A DNA stretch of 64,000 nt, from contig NZ_FNIR01000005.1 of the NCBI RefSeq assembly GCF_900103975.1, positions 131,934 to 195,933 of the forward strand, written 5' to 3'. Made by a program: the position numbers and the translations under genes. Shown here one piece after another: positions 47,060-54,078 of this stretch; positions within the stretch are counted from its first letter, which is position 1, and each line of letters starts with the position of its first letter. The notes beneath the pieces were generated by a model. The model was not told the DNA's origin. It ran no database searches and saw nothing but the letters and a program-made list of their open reading frames with translations. The stretch is from Klenkia soli. Lineage in GTDB: Bacteria; Actinomycetota; Actinomycetes; Mycobacteriales; Geodermatophilaceae.

Positions 47060-48582
47060 GCACCCGCATGGACGCCCGCACCCTGCGCGACCTGGTGCTC
47101 GACCCCGACACCTGGATCACCTGGGACACCCCGGTCGGGCCGCGCGACGTCTCGCCCGAGTACGCCGCCGACCTGGCCCGGGCGCAGGAGAAGACCCGGC
47201 AGGACGAGGCGATCGTGACCGGCGAGGGCCGGCTGCGGGGCCGCCGCGTGGCCGTGGTGGCCGGCGAGTTCGGCTTCCTGGCCGGCTCGATCGGCGTCGC
47301 CACCGCGGAGCGGCTGATGACCGCCATCGAGCGGGCCACCGACGAGGGGCTGCCGCTGCTCGCCGCCCCGGTCTCCGGCGGCACGCGCATGCAGGAGGGC
47401 ACCGTCGCGTTCCTGCAGATGATCGGCATCTCCCAGGCCATCGCCCGGCACAAGGAGGCCGGCCTGCCCTACCTGGTCTACCTGCGCTCCCCCACGTTCG
47501 GCGGCGTGCTGGCCTCGTGGGGGTCGCTGGGCCACGTGACCATCGCCGAGCCGGGGGCGTCCATCGGGTTCCTCGGGCCGCGGGTCTACGAGCAGCTCTA
47601 CGGCGAGCCCTTCCCCGAGGGCGTGCAGACCGCCGAGCACCTGCACGAGCGCGGCGTGATCGACGCCGTGGTGCCCCACGAGCAGGTCGCCGACGTCGCC
47701 GACCGCGCGCTGCGGGTGCTCGCCGCCCGCGCCACCTGGCACCGCGACGCCCAGGTCGCCGGCCCGGTGGAGGGCGACGGCACCGACGCCGACGACCCCG
47801 AGGACGGCCGCACCGCCTGGGACGTCGTCACCGCCTCCCGCCGCACCGACCGGCCCGGCGTGCGGCGGCTGCTGCGCACCGCGGCCACCGACGTCGTGGC
47901 GCTCAACGGCACCGGTGCCGGGGAGTCCGACCCCGGGCTGCTGCTGGCGCTGGCGCGGTTCGGCGGGGCGCCGTGCGTGGTGCTGGGCCAGGACCGGCGC
48001 GGGCAGTCGCTGTCGGCGCCGCTCGGCCCGGCCGCCCTGCGCGAGGCCCGGCGCGGCATGCGGCTGGCCGCCGAGCTGCGGCTGCCGCTGGTCACGCTCA
48101 TCGACACCCCGGGCGCGGCTCTCTCGAAGGAGGCCGAGGAGGGCGGGCTGGCCGGCGAGATCGCCCGCTGCCTGGCCGACCTGGTCACCCTCAAGGCGCC
48201 CACGCTGGCGGTGCTGCTCGGCCAGGGCACCGGGGGCGGCGCGCTGGCGCTGGTGCCGGCCGACCGGGTGCTGGCCACCGCGAACGGCTGGCTGGGTCCG
48301 CTGCCGCCCGAGGGTGCCTCGGCGATCGTGCACCGGGACGTCGACCACGCGGGCGAGATGGCGGCGCAGCAGGGGGTGCGGGCCACCGACCTCTGGCGGG
48401 CCGGGATCGTCGACCGCGTCGTCCCCGAGCGTCCGGACGCCGCCGACGAGCCCGACGAGTTCTGCGCCCGCCTGGGCCGGGTGCTCGCCGAGGAGCTGGC
48501 CGGCCTGCTGGGTCGCGACGACACCGAGCGGATGCGCAGCCGGGCCACCCGCTGGCGCCACCTGGGCCGCCGCGCCCGCTGA
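47056..48582 (+). CDS. fused AccD-AccA-like carboxyltransferase without zinc ribbon
   Basis: 508 residues, two crotonase-fold halves. The N-half (about 50-240) matches acetyl-CoA carboxylase beta: 'GEFGFLAGSIGVATAERLM', 'PVSGGTRMQEGTVAFLQM', 'SPTFGGVLASWGSLGHVTIAEPGASIGFLGPRVYEQ' (about 145-180). The C-half (about 280-480) matches the alpha subunit: 'REARRGMRLAAELRLPLVTLIDTPGAALSKEAEEGG' region, 'LLGQGTGGGALALVPADRVL', 'LGPLPPEGASAIVHRD'. The cysteine zinc ribbon of AccD is absent. No biotin carboxylase or biotin-carrier gene is nearby. It may decarboxylate a malonyl-type CoA without biotin, or work with a distant biotin subunit. GTG at 47056 is coupled to the CoA-transferase gene; ATG 47068 is an alternative. 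Confidence 0.87.
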   Translation: MSTRMDARTLRDLVLDPDTWITWDTPVGPRDVSPEYAADLARAQEKTRQDEAIVTGEGRLRGRRVAVVAGEFGFLAGSIGVATAERLMTAIERATDEGLPLLAAPVSGGTRMQEGTVAFLQMIGISQAIARHKEAGLPYLVYLRSPTFGGVLASWGSLGHVTIAEPGASIGFLGPRVYEQLYGEPFPEGVQTAEHLHERGVIDAVVPHEQVADVADRALRVLAARATWHRDAQVAGPVEGDGTDADDPEDGRTAWDVVTASRRTDRPGVRRLLRTAATDVVALNGTGAGESDPGLLLALARFGGAPCVVLGQDRRGQSLSAPLGPAALREARRGMRLAAELRLPLVTLIDTPGAALSKEAEEGGLAGEIARCLADLVTLKAPTLAVLLGQGTGGGALALVPADRVLATANGWLGPLPPEGASAIVHRDVDHAGEMAAQQGVRATDLWRAGIVDRVVPERPDAADEPDEFCARLGRVLAEELAGLLGRDDTERMRSRATRWRHLGRRAR

Positions 48583-48587
48583 CCCCG

Positions 48588-49328
48588 GTGCGCCAGGATG
48601 CGCGGGTGGCCGTGCGACCCGGGGTGCGACGCGTGCGGGCCGACCGCGGCGCCGAGCCACCCCCGGCCGACGTCTGGCCGATGACCGTGCCGGCGGTGGC
48701 CCAGCTGTGGGCCGAGGGCCTCGAGCTGGCCCCCGGCGCGACGGTGCTCGTGGGCGAGAACGCCTCGGGCAAGTCCACCCTCGTCGAGGTGCTGGCCGCG
48801 GCGCTCGGCCTGAACCCCGAGGGCGGGTCGGCCGGCGCCCGGCTCGAGACCCGCCGCTCCGAGCCCGAAGCCCTCCCCCTCGTCGTCGAGCGGGCCCCGG
48901 GCGCGCCGCGGTGGGCCTACCTGCTGCGCGACGAGACGCTGCACACGCTCTACACCTACCTGGAGGCCAACCCGGACCGGCTCCGGCTCGAGCCGCTCTT
49001 CCACGGGCTCAGCCACGGCGAGGCGTTCCTGTCGATCTTCGACCAGAAGCTGCGGGGCGCCGGGGTGTTCCTGCTCGACGAGCCGGACGCCGCCCTCTCG
49101 TTCGCCGGTCAGCTCCGGCTGGTGGCCGGACTGCTGGACCTGGTGGCGAGGGGCGCGCAGCTCGTCGTCGCCACGCACTCCCCGCTGGTGGCCGCGCTCC
49201 CCGGCGCCCGGGTCCTCGAGGTCGGGCCGTGGGGACTGCGCCCGGCGACGTGGGAGGAGCTCGAGCTCACCGCGAACTGGCGGCAGTTCCTCGACCGGCC
49301 GGAGGGCTTCCTGCGCCACCTGGGCTGA
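48588..49328 (+). CDS. ABC-type ATPase (AAA_21-like), soluble
   Basis: 246 residues. Walker A 'VLVGENASGKSTLVEVLAAA' near 50-69, signature-like 'LSHGEAFLSIFDQKL', Walker B 'GAGVFLLDEPDAALS' and switch His 'VVATHSPLVAALPG'. It lacks membrane segments and has no permease partner next to it. Such stand-alone ATPases are found in actinobacteria with unclear roles and resemble RecF/SMC-like or Old-type heads without the coiled coil. GTG 48588, 48606 and 48612 are all possible starts. It follows the carboxyltransferase by five bases, so it may belong to that operon, although no functional link is evident. Confidence 0.82.
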   Translation: MRQDARVAVRPGVRRVRADRGAEPPPADVWPMTVPAVAQLWAEGLELAPGATVLVGENASGKSTLVEVLAAALGLNPEGGSAGARLETRRSEPEALPLVVERAPGAPRWAYLLRDETLHTLYTYLEANPDRLRLEPLFHGLSHGEAFLSIFDQKLRGAGVFLLDEPDAALSFAGQLRLVAGLLDLVARGAQLVVATHSPLVAALPGARVLEVGPWGLRPATWEELELTANWRQFLDRPEGFLRHLG

Positions 49329-49332
49329 GCGG

Positions 49333-49800
49333 TCACCGCTGGGTGCGGTCGGGCTCCAGACCGTCCAGGACGGCGGTCAGCGCGCCCTGCAGCGCGGCCG
49401 CCTGCTCCGTGGTCATCGCGGCGAAGAACCCCTCGCGGACGGCGGCCACGTGGCCCGGCGCGACCCGGGCGACGACGTCCCAGCCGTCGTCGGTGAGCAC
49501 GCAGACGTTGCCGCGGCCGTCGTCGGCCGCCTTCTCCCGGCGCACCCAGCCGCGGTCCTCCAACCGGGCGACGGTGTGCGAGAGCCGGCTCTGCGACTGG
49601 TTGGCCATGCGGGCCAGCTCGCTCATGCGCCGACGACGGTCGGGGGCCTCGGACAGCATCGCGAGCACCACGTACGCGGCGTGGGTCAGCCCGGCGTCGC
49701 GCTGCAGCTGGGCGTCGAGCACCCGCGGCAGCAGCTCGGCCACGGCGAGCCAGGTCCGCCACGTCTGCTGCTGCTGCTCGTCCAACCACGGCGACGTCAC
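49333..49800 (-). CDS. MarR family transcriptional regulator
   Basis: 155 residues. Winged helix about 45-115: 'LTHAAYVVLAMLSEAPDRRRRMSEL', recognition helix 'MANQSQSRLSHTVARLEDRGWV', wing 'REKAADDGRGNVCVLTDDGWDVV'. N-terminal 'WLDEQQQQTWRTWLAVAELLPRV' and the C-terminal helix give the dimer. It converges on the ATPase gene (stops four bases apart) and is divergent from the Ruc/FmdB-like gene, 126 bases away. The regulated target is unknown. GTG at 49800 is typical for this subgroup; ATG at 49852 would add a Cys-containing leader. Confidence 0.88.
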   Translation of the reverse strand: MTSPWLDEQQQQTWRTWLAVAELLPRVLDAQLQRDAGLTHAAYVVLAMLSEAPDRRRRMSELARMANQSQSRLSHTVARLEDRGWVRREKAADDGRGNVCVLTDDGWDVVARVAPGHVAAVREGFFAAMTTEQAAALQGALTAVLDGLEPDRTQR

Positions 49801-49926
49801 GACCGGGACGGTAAGGGGTGTCTCGTGGACGACGCACCTGCGGTGGCGCATGATTGGCAGTCGCCGGGTGCGAGTGCCAGCCCGGTGCGCGACGAGACCA
49901 GCACCGACCTCAGGAGCCCAGCACCC

Positions 49927-50295
49927 GTGCCCACGTACCAGTACGCCTGCACCAACCCCGAGACCAAGCACTCCTTCGAGGTGGTCCAGTCGTTCACCGA
50001 CCCGGCGGTCGCGACCTGCCCCGAGTGCGGCGCACCGGTGCGCAAGGTCTACGGCTCGGTCGGCGTGGTGTTCAAGGGCTCCGGCTTCTACCGCACCGAC
50101 AGCCGCGACTCCGGGTCGAAGAAGTCCTCGACGTCGTCGTCCTCCTCGTCCTCGGCGAAGGAGTCCGGCGGCGAGTCCTCCTCCAGCGGGTCGAAGGACA
50201 GCTCGTCGTCCTCGACCAGCTCGTCGACCCCGGCGCCGTCCACCTCGTCGTCGTCCTCCTCGTCGTCCTCCACCGGCGGGTCGTCGTCCAGCTGA
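49927..50295 (+). CDS. FmdB/Ruc-like serine-rich protein with incomplete zinc ribbon
   Basis: 122 residues. The first ~65 residues match FmdB zinc-ribbon proteins ('PTYQYACT', 'VVQSFTD', 'CPECGAPVRKVYGSVGVVFKGSGFYRTDSR'). The rest is a low-complexity Ser/Gly/Lys tail. M. tuberculosis Rv0991c (Ruc), at the corresponding chromosomal place, is a redox-regulated chaperone whose four cysteines bind zinc. Here only three Cys are present: the expected second one is replaced in 'CTNPETKHSFE' (Thr or a nearby His stands in). Zinc binding through Cys3-His, or loss of redox control, is possible. GTG at 49927. Confidence 0.88.
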   Translation: MPTYQYACTNPETKHSFEVVQSFTDPAVATCPECGAPVRKVYGSVGVVFKGSGFYRTDSRDSGSKKSSTSSSSSSSAKESGGESSSSGSKDSSSSSTSSSTPAPSTSSSSSSSSSTGGSSSS

Positions 50296-50405
50296 CGTAG
50301 CACGGACGGCGGCCTGTCCGCCCGCCGTCGTCCACACCGGGGGCGCCCGTCCACAGATCGACCCGGACCGGTCGCGACCGGGCGGCGTGCACCGACGATC
50401 GGCCG

Positions 50406-51020
50406 GTGCCCTTCCTCCCCCTGCGCCGTCCGCGCCACCCCGCCCACACCCTGCGCCGGGTGGCCGCCGGGCTGCTGACGGGCGGGGCCCTCCTGCTCGC
50501 GCTGCGGCCGCCGGTCGACGCCCCTGCGGCCGCGGCCCCGGGCGAGCCGGTCGTGGTGGCCGCCGCCGACCTGCCCGCCGGTGCCCTGCTCGCCGAGGCC
50601 GACCTGACGACGGCGGAGCTACCCCCGGCCGTGGTGCCCGACGGTTCGGCGGCCGACCCCGGCCTGCTCGTGGGCGGTGTGCTGGCCTCCCCGCTCCGGC
50701 GCGGGGAGCCGGTCACCGACGCCCGGCTGGTCGGGCCCGGGCTGTGGTCGCAGGTGCCGGTCGGTCAGGTGGCCGCGCCGGTGCGGTTGGCCGACCTCGC
50801 GGTGGCCGCCCTGCTCCGGTCCGGCGACCGGGTCGACGTCCTCGCCACGGCCGACGGCACGGGCACCGAGGTGGTGGCCGCCGACGCCCTGGTGCTCGCC
50901 GTCCCGTCCGCCGAGACCGGTGCCGGGCTGCTGGTCCTGGCTGTGGCCACCGACACCGCGGCGCGGTTGGCGACCGCAACCTCCACGTCGACGCTGACCG
51001 TTACCCTCGGCCCGCCCTGA
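50406..51020 (+). CDS. SAF-domain secreted or membrane-anchored protein (CpaB/FlgA-like)
   Basis: 204 residues. A basic N-terminus and one hydrophobic segment (about 17-35, 'RVAAGLLTGGALLLAL') suggest a signal anchor. The SAF domain follows (about 47-110): 'VVVAAADLPAGALLAEADLTTAELP' region, 'LLVGGVLASPLRRGEPVTDARL'. The C-terminal half resembles the CpaB/RcpC beta domain ('SGDRVDVLATADGTG', 'LVLAVPSAETGAGLLVLAV'). CpaB proteins help assemble Flp pili, but no pilus genes are nearby. This form, next to mscL and the FmdB-like gene, is found in actinobacteria including M. tuberculosis; its role is unknown. GTG at 50406. Confidence 0.82.
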   Translation: MPFLPLRRPRHPAHTLRRVAAGLLTGGALLLALRPPVDAPAAAAPGEPVVVAAADLPAGALLAEADLTTAELPPAVVPDGSAADPGLLVGGVLASPLRRGEPVTDARLVGPGLWSQVPVGQVAAPVRLADLAVAALLRSGDRVDVLATADGTGTEVVAADALVLAVPSAETGAGLLVLAVATDTAARLATATSTSTLTVTLGPP

Positions 51021-51067
51021 CCGTCGCGAGGGGGACGCGCGGCTCGTCGACCACCCGGAGGACCACC

Positions 51068-51505
51068 ATGATCAAGGGCTTCAAGGATTTCCTGCTGCGC
51101 GGGAACGTCGTCGACCTCGCGGTCGCCGTCGTCATCGGCGCCGCGTTCACCGCCGTCGTCGGGTCGTTCACCGACTCGTTCCTGAAGCCGCTGATCGGTC
51201 TCATCGGTGGCGGTGGGGTCGACGGCGGCACGTTCACGGTGAACGGGCAGACCTTCACCTGGGGGGCGTTCGTCAACCAGGTGATCACGTTCGTGCTGAC
51301 GGCGGCCGTCGTCTACTTCGTGGTCGTCGTCCCCATGAAGAAGATCATCGAGCGGCGCAAGAGCGGCGAGGAGGCCGGTCCGGTCGGCCCGACCCAGGTC
51401 GAGCTGCTGGTCGAGATCCGCGACCTGCTGGTCGCCCAGCAGGGGGGCGCCCCGCGTCCCGACCCGTCGGGCCCCGGCACCACCTCGCTGCCCGGCCGGC
51501 TGTAG
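51068..51505 (+). CDS. mscL: large-conductance mechanosensitive channel MscL
   Basis: 145 residues forming a homopentamer that releases solutes under hypo-osmotic shock. 'MIKGFKDFLLRGNVVDLAVAV' (the amphipathic N-terminal helix and TM1 start) and pore 'VVIGAAFTAVVGSFTDSFLKPLIG' (about 21-44) are followed by a periplasmic loop ('GGTFTVNGQTFTWGAFVN') and TM2 'FVLTAAVVYFVVVVPM', then 'KKIIERRKSGEE' and the cytoplasmic helix 'VELLVEIRDLLVAQ'. ATG at 51068. A nested hairpin follows its stop. Confidence 0.96.
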   Translation: MIKGFKDFLLRGNVVDLAVAVVIGAAFTAVVGSFTDSFLKPLIGLIGGGGVDGGTFTVNGQTFTWGAFVNQVITFVLTAAVVYFVVVVPMKKIIERRKSGEEAGPVGPTQVELLVEIRDLLVAQQGGAPRPDPSGPGTTSLPGRL

Positions 51506-51515
51506 CGACCGGATC

Positions 51516-51570
51516 GGCCCCGTCGCAGGGCCCACGGCGTGCGGAGCGCGTCGTGGGGGGCGACGGGGTC
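51516..51570 (+). terminator. nested hairpin between mscL and the convergent small gene
   Basis: Outer stem CCCCGTCGC (51518-51526) with GCGACGGGG (51560-51568), extended by one wobble and one G-C pair. Inner stem CCCACG (51531-51536) with CGTGGG (51552-51557). It is followed by TCCTTCCCC. Likely bidirectional terminator. Confidence 0.6.
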
Positions 51571-51576
51571 CTTCCC

Positions 51577-51801
51577 CTAGTCGGAACCCCAGTGCGGCGG
51601 CCGGTCGGTGAGGTAGCGGGTCTCCTCGTCGGCCGGCGGCCGGTCCCCCCAGCCCACGTCGCTGTCGTCGGGGGCGGGCTCGACCGGGGTGGGTTCGACG
51701 GCGCCGGTGCCCGGTGAGGTCGCCCGTCGGCGGGGCCGGCGCGGCGGCGCGGTCGGTCGCCGGTAGGTCGTCCGGTCCGCTCGTCCGGGGAGGTCGCTCA
51801 C
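51577..51801 (-). CDS. small hydrophilic protein with C-terminal RPPHW motif
   Basis: 74 residues, no membrane segment. The N-half is basic and Pro/Arg-rich ('RTTYRRPTAPPRRPRRRA'); the C-half is acidic ('EPAPDDSDVGWGDRPPADEE') and ends 'LTDRPPHWGSD'. I recognise the D-R-P-P-H-W ending from small conserved actinobacterial proteins, function unknown. The GTG at 51801 overlaps the stop of the YbaK gene (GTGA), so it is translated as its operon partner. A tRNA-related role is only guilt by association. Confidence 0.72.
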   Translation of the reverse strand: MSDLPGRADRTTYRRPTAPPRRPRRRATSPGTGAVEPTPVEPAPDDSDVGWGDRPPADEETRYLTDRPPHWGSD

Positions 51802-52346
51802 CCGCCCGACGGTAGGCCCAACCCCGCCAGCACGACCGCGCCGGGCAGGGCGGCCAGCACCGATCCGGGCACGGCCAGCTTGCTGCCGCGGATGCCCGAC
51901 CCGACGACCAGCAGCTCCCCGGCGGCCACCGCGGCGTCGACCAGCACGGGCCAGGACGCCGGCAACCCCACCGGGGTGATGCCGCCGTAGGCCATGCCGC
52001 TCTCGGCGACCGCGACGTCCTGCGGCGCGAACGAGGCCTTGCGGGCGCCCAGGTGCTTGCGGACCAGACCGTTGACGTCGGCCCGCGTGGTGGCCAGCAC
52101 GAGGCAGGCGGCCAGCGTGGTCTCCCCGCCCCGCCGCGCGGCCACCACGACGCAGTTCGCCGAGGCATGCCCCGGCACCGCGTAGGCCTCGCCGAACGCG
52201 GCCGTGTCGGCCAGGGCGTCGTCGATCTCGGTCACCCAGGCCGGGCCGCCGAGACCGGGGAGAGCCGCGGCCACGGGGGCGGCGAGCAGGTCGGTGCGGT
52301 CGGCGGCGGGGGCCCAGGTCAGCGTGCCCAGCTGCGGTGCGGTCAT
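51798..52346 (-). CDS. YbaK/EbsC family aminoacyl-tRNA deacylase
   Basis: 182 residues. Members hydrolyse mischarged aminoacyl-tRNAs in trans (YbaK/ProX type). 'SANCVVVAARRGGETTLAACLVLATTRADV' region (about 72-101), the catalytic-type Lys in 'GARKASFAPQDVAVAESGMAYGGITPVGLP' (about 108-137) and 'VGSGIRGSKLAVPGSVLAAL' are family landmarks. ATG at 52346, divergent from the VOC gene (35 bases). The upstream residues of a longer frame are Arg-rich nonsense and were dropped. The 74-residue gene follows with a 4-base overlap. Confidence 0.88.
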   Translation of the reverse strand: MTAPQLGTLTWAPAADRTDLLAAPVAAALPGLGGPAWVTEIDDALADTAAFGEAYAVPGHASANCVVVAARRGGETTLAACLVLATTRADVNGLVRKHLGARKASFAPQDVAVAESGMAYGGITPVGLPASWPVLVDAAVAAGELLVVGSGIRGSKLAVPGSVLAALPGAVVLAGLGLPSGG

Positions 52347-52381
52347 GGCACCGATCGTGCACCCCGCGCGGGTGGGCCACG

Positions 52382-52777
52382 ATGGCGGGCGTGATCGGTC
52401 AACTGCACTCCTACGTCGTCGACGCACCCGACGCCCACGCGCTGGCGACCTTCTACGCCGACCTGCTGGGCATGCAGGTGCACGGCTCACCCGGTGACCG
52501 GTGGGTGACCGTCACCGGCCAGGGCTACCGGCTGGCCTTCCAGCAGGCCCCGGACCTGCAGCCGCCGGACTGGCCCGACCCCGCCCGCCCGCAGCAGGCG
52601 CACCTGGACGTCCGGGTCGCCGACATCGACATCGCCGAGCCCGCCGTGCTGGCCCTCGGCGCCCGACGGCTGCCCGGTGCCGGCGGCGACTTCCGGGTGT
52701 ACGCCGACCCGGTGGGCCACCCCTTCTGCCTGGTCTGGGACGCTCCACTGCCACCCCCCACCGAGGAGCAGCCATGA
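52382..52777 (+). CDS. VOC/glyoxalase-like domain protein
   Basis: 131 residues, one vicinal-oxygen-chelate domain made of two beta-alpha-beta-beta-beta modules. 'LHSYVVDAPDAHALATFYADLLGM' (about 7-30) and 'AHLDVRVADIDIAEPAVLALGARRL' (about 68-92) open the two modules; 'RVYADPVGHPFCLVWD' closes the second. Potential metal ligands are His in 'LHSYV' and 'AHLDV' and Glu/Asp nearby. Substrate unknown; DUF-type glyoxalase-like members often act in resistance or detoxification. ATG at 52382. The thioesterase gene starts inside its stop (ATGA). Confidence 0.85.
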   Translation: MAGVIGQLHSYVVDAPDAHALATFYADLLGMQVHGSPGDRWVTVTGQGYRLAFQQAPDLQPPDWPDPARPQQAHLDVRVADIDIAEPAVLALGARRLPGAGGDFRVYADPVGHPFCLVWDAPLPPPTEEQP

Positions 52778-53184
52778 CCGTCCCCGACCTCGGCGCGCCG
52801 GCCGGCGCCTTCCTCGCCGCCACCGGCTTCGTCCCCGACGAGATGACCGGCACCCGGGTGACCGGCACGGTCGAGCTGGGCCCCGACCACCACACGCCCT
52901 GGGGTGTGGTGCACGGCGGCGTCTACGCGACGGTGATCGAGTCGGCCGCCAGCATCGGCGCCAGCGTGGCCGTGCAGGACCGCGGCCAGTTCGCGGTCGG
53001 CGTGAACAACCAGACCGACTTCCTCCGGCCGATGACGTCGGGGCGGCTCGAGGTGCTGGCCGAGCCGGTGCAGCAAGGGCGCACCCTGCAGCTGTGGCTG
53101 GTCACCCTGACCCGCGCCGAGGACGGCAAGACCGTCGCCCGCGGCCAGGTGCGGCTGCAGAACGTCCCCCTGCCCGGCGCCTGA
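52774..53184 (+). CDS. PaaI-type hotdog-fold thioesterase
   Basis: 136 residues. The hotdog core shows 'HTPWGVVHGGVYATVIESAASIGASVAV' (about 49-76), with the HGG-x-x-x-x-x-x-E/D catalytic pattern, and 'GVNNQTDFLRPMTSGRLEVLAEPVQQGR' (about 82-109) forming the CoA-contact strands. It hydrolyses acyl- or aryl-CoA thioesters, precise substrate unknown. Translationally coupled to the VOC gene; DinB follows 63 bases later. Confidence 0.9.
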   Translation: MTVPDLGAPAGAFLAATGFVPDEMTGTRVTGTVELGPDHHTPWGVVHGGVYATVIESAASIGASVAVQDRGQFAVGVNNQTDFLRPMTSGRLEVLAEPVQQGRTLQLWLVTLTRAEDGKTVARGQVRLQNVPLPGA

Positions 53185-53247
53185 CCGCCACCGGGATGTC
53201 GGACCCCGGTGCCACCATCACCGCAACCCGACGTACCCGGAGGCGCC

Positions 53248-53742
53248 ATGACGCACGACCGTGAACTCGACGACCTGCTGGGCACCCTCGCCGAGCACAG
53301 GTACTTCCTGCGCCGCACGGCCGAGGGGCTCACCGAGGAGCAGGCGCGGCTGCGCACCGGGGCCAGCGAGCTGACCGTGGGCGGCACGATCAAGCACTGC
53401 GTCGCCCAGGAGCGGATCTGGACCGACTTCCTGGTCCGCGGCGCTGCCGCGCACGACCTCCAGCCCGACGCGTTCGCCGCCCAGTTCGTGCTGGGCCAGG
53501 ACGAGACGCTGGCCGGTGTGCTCGCCGAGATGGACGAGGTCGCCGCGGCCACCGAGGCGCTGGTGCGCTCCTTCGCCGACCTCGACACCGACATCGCCCT
53601 GCCCACCGCGCCCTGGTTCCCGCAGGGGGCGCGCTGGTCCCGTCGCAAGGTGCTGGTCCACCTGCTGGCCGAGCTCGCCCAGCACTCCGGCCACGCCGAC
53701 GTCGTCCGCGAGGGCATCGACGGGGCGAAGACGATGGGGTGA
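53248..53742 (+). CDS. DinB-like four-helix metalloenzyme family protein
   Basis: 164 residues, all helical. 'ELDDLLGTLAEHRYFLRRTAEGLTEEQARLRT' (about 5-36) is the DinB/DUF664 opening; His ligands are in 'VGGTIKHCVAQERIWTDFL' and 'LVHLLAELAQHSGHADVVREGI' (about 137-158), giving the three-His site. The family includes bacillithiol/mycothiol-dependent transferases and many uncharacterised enzymes. ATG at 53248 with GGAGG upstream. Its last codons and stop lie inside a threefold 14-bp tandem repeat. Confidence 0.88.
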   Translation: MTHDRELDDLLGTLAEHRYFLRRTAEGLTEEQARLRTGASELTVGGTIKHCVAQERIWTDFLVRGAAAHDLQPDAFAAQFVLGQDETLAGVLAEMDEVAAATEALVRSFADLDTDIALPTAPWFPQGARWSRRKVLVHLLAELAQHSGHADVVREGIDGAKTMG

Positions 53743-53768
53743 AGACGATGGGGTGAAGACGATGGGGT
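53727..53768 (+). repeat. three tandem copies of a 14-bp unit at the dinB 3' end
   Basis: GAAGACGATGGGGT is repeated exactly at 53727-53740, 53741-53754 and 53755-53768. The dinB stop TGA spans the first junction, so copy-number change would leave the protein unchanged. The convergent 101-residue gene ends four bases further on. Confidence 0.95.
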
Positions 53769-53772
53769 GAGC

Positions 53773-54078
53773 TCAGTCGGCCGCCTCGAGCGCGGTGAGC
53801 GCGGCCTCCCAGCGCTCGCGGCGCTCGGCGTCGGTCTGCTCCCACCACCGGGCACCGCGCTCCCCCAGCCCGGTCTTGGCCAGCTGCACCCGCGCCCGGG
53901 CGGCGGCCACGGCGTCGGGGTCGCCCTTCGCGGCCCGCACGCCGCTGCGGCCGACGCCGAGGTGGTGGAGCAGCTGCGTGCGCACGTCGTCGGGCAGCCG
54001 GGGGTCCTGGGCGCGCCACCGGCGGCCGTCGACCACGATCCAGCGGCCGTCGTCGGTGTGCTCGACCTCCCGGCTCAC
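53773..54078 (-). CDS. small conserved actinobacterial protein (annotated elsewhere as Tol-like)
   Basis: 101 residues, hydrophilic and helical. 'DDGRWIVVDGRRWRAQDPRLPDDVRTQLLHHLGVGR' (about 9-44) and 'LAKTGLGERGARWWEQTDAERRERWEAALTALEA' (about 66-99) resemble short actinobacterial proteins carrying the misleading label 'biopolymer transporter Tol'; no transmembrane or Tol-type domain is present. Function unknown; the basic, Trp-rich surface could bind nucleic acid. The GTG at 54078 overlaps the sirtuin stop (GTGA), so the two are co-translated. Confidence 0.72.
   Translation of the reverse strand: MSREVEHTDDGRWIVVDGRRWRAQDPRLPDDVRTQLLHHLGVGRSGVRAAKGDPDAVAAARARVQLAKTGLGERGARWWEQTDAERRERWEAALTALEAAD

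Noticed and set aside
47056-48582. A standard acetyl-CoA carboxylase carboxyltransferase gene
   Set aside because: No zinc ribbon, no accB/accC partners, and an operon context of carrier plus CoA-transferase. Kept as AccD-AccA-like without an assigned carboxylase role.
48588-49328. ATPase subunit of an ABC importer for the MatC operon substrate
   Set aside because: No permease or binding protein is adjacent, and the carrier is a secondary transporter. The ATPase is left without an assigned role.
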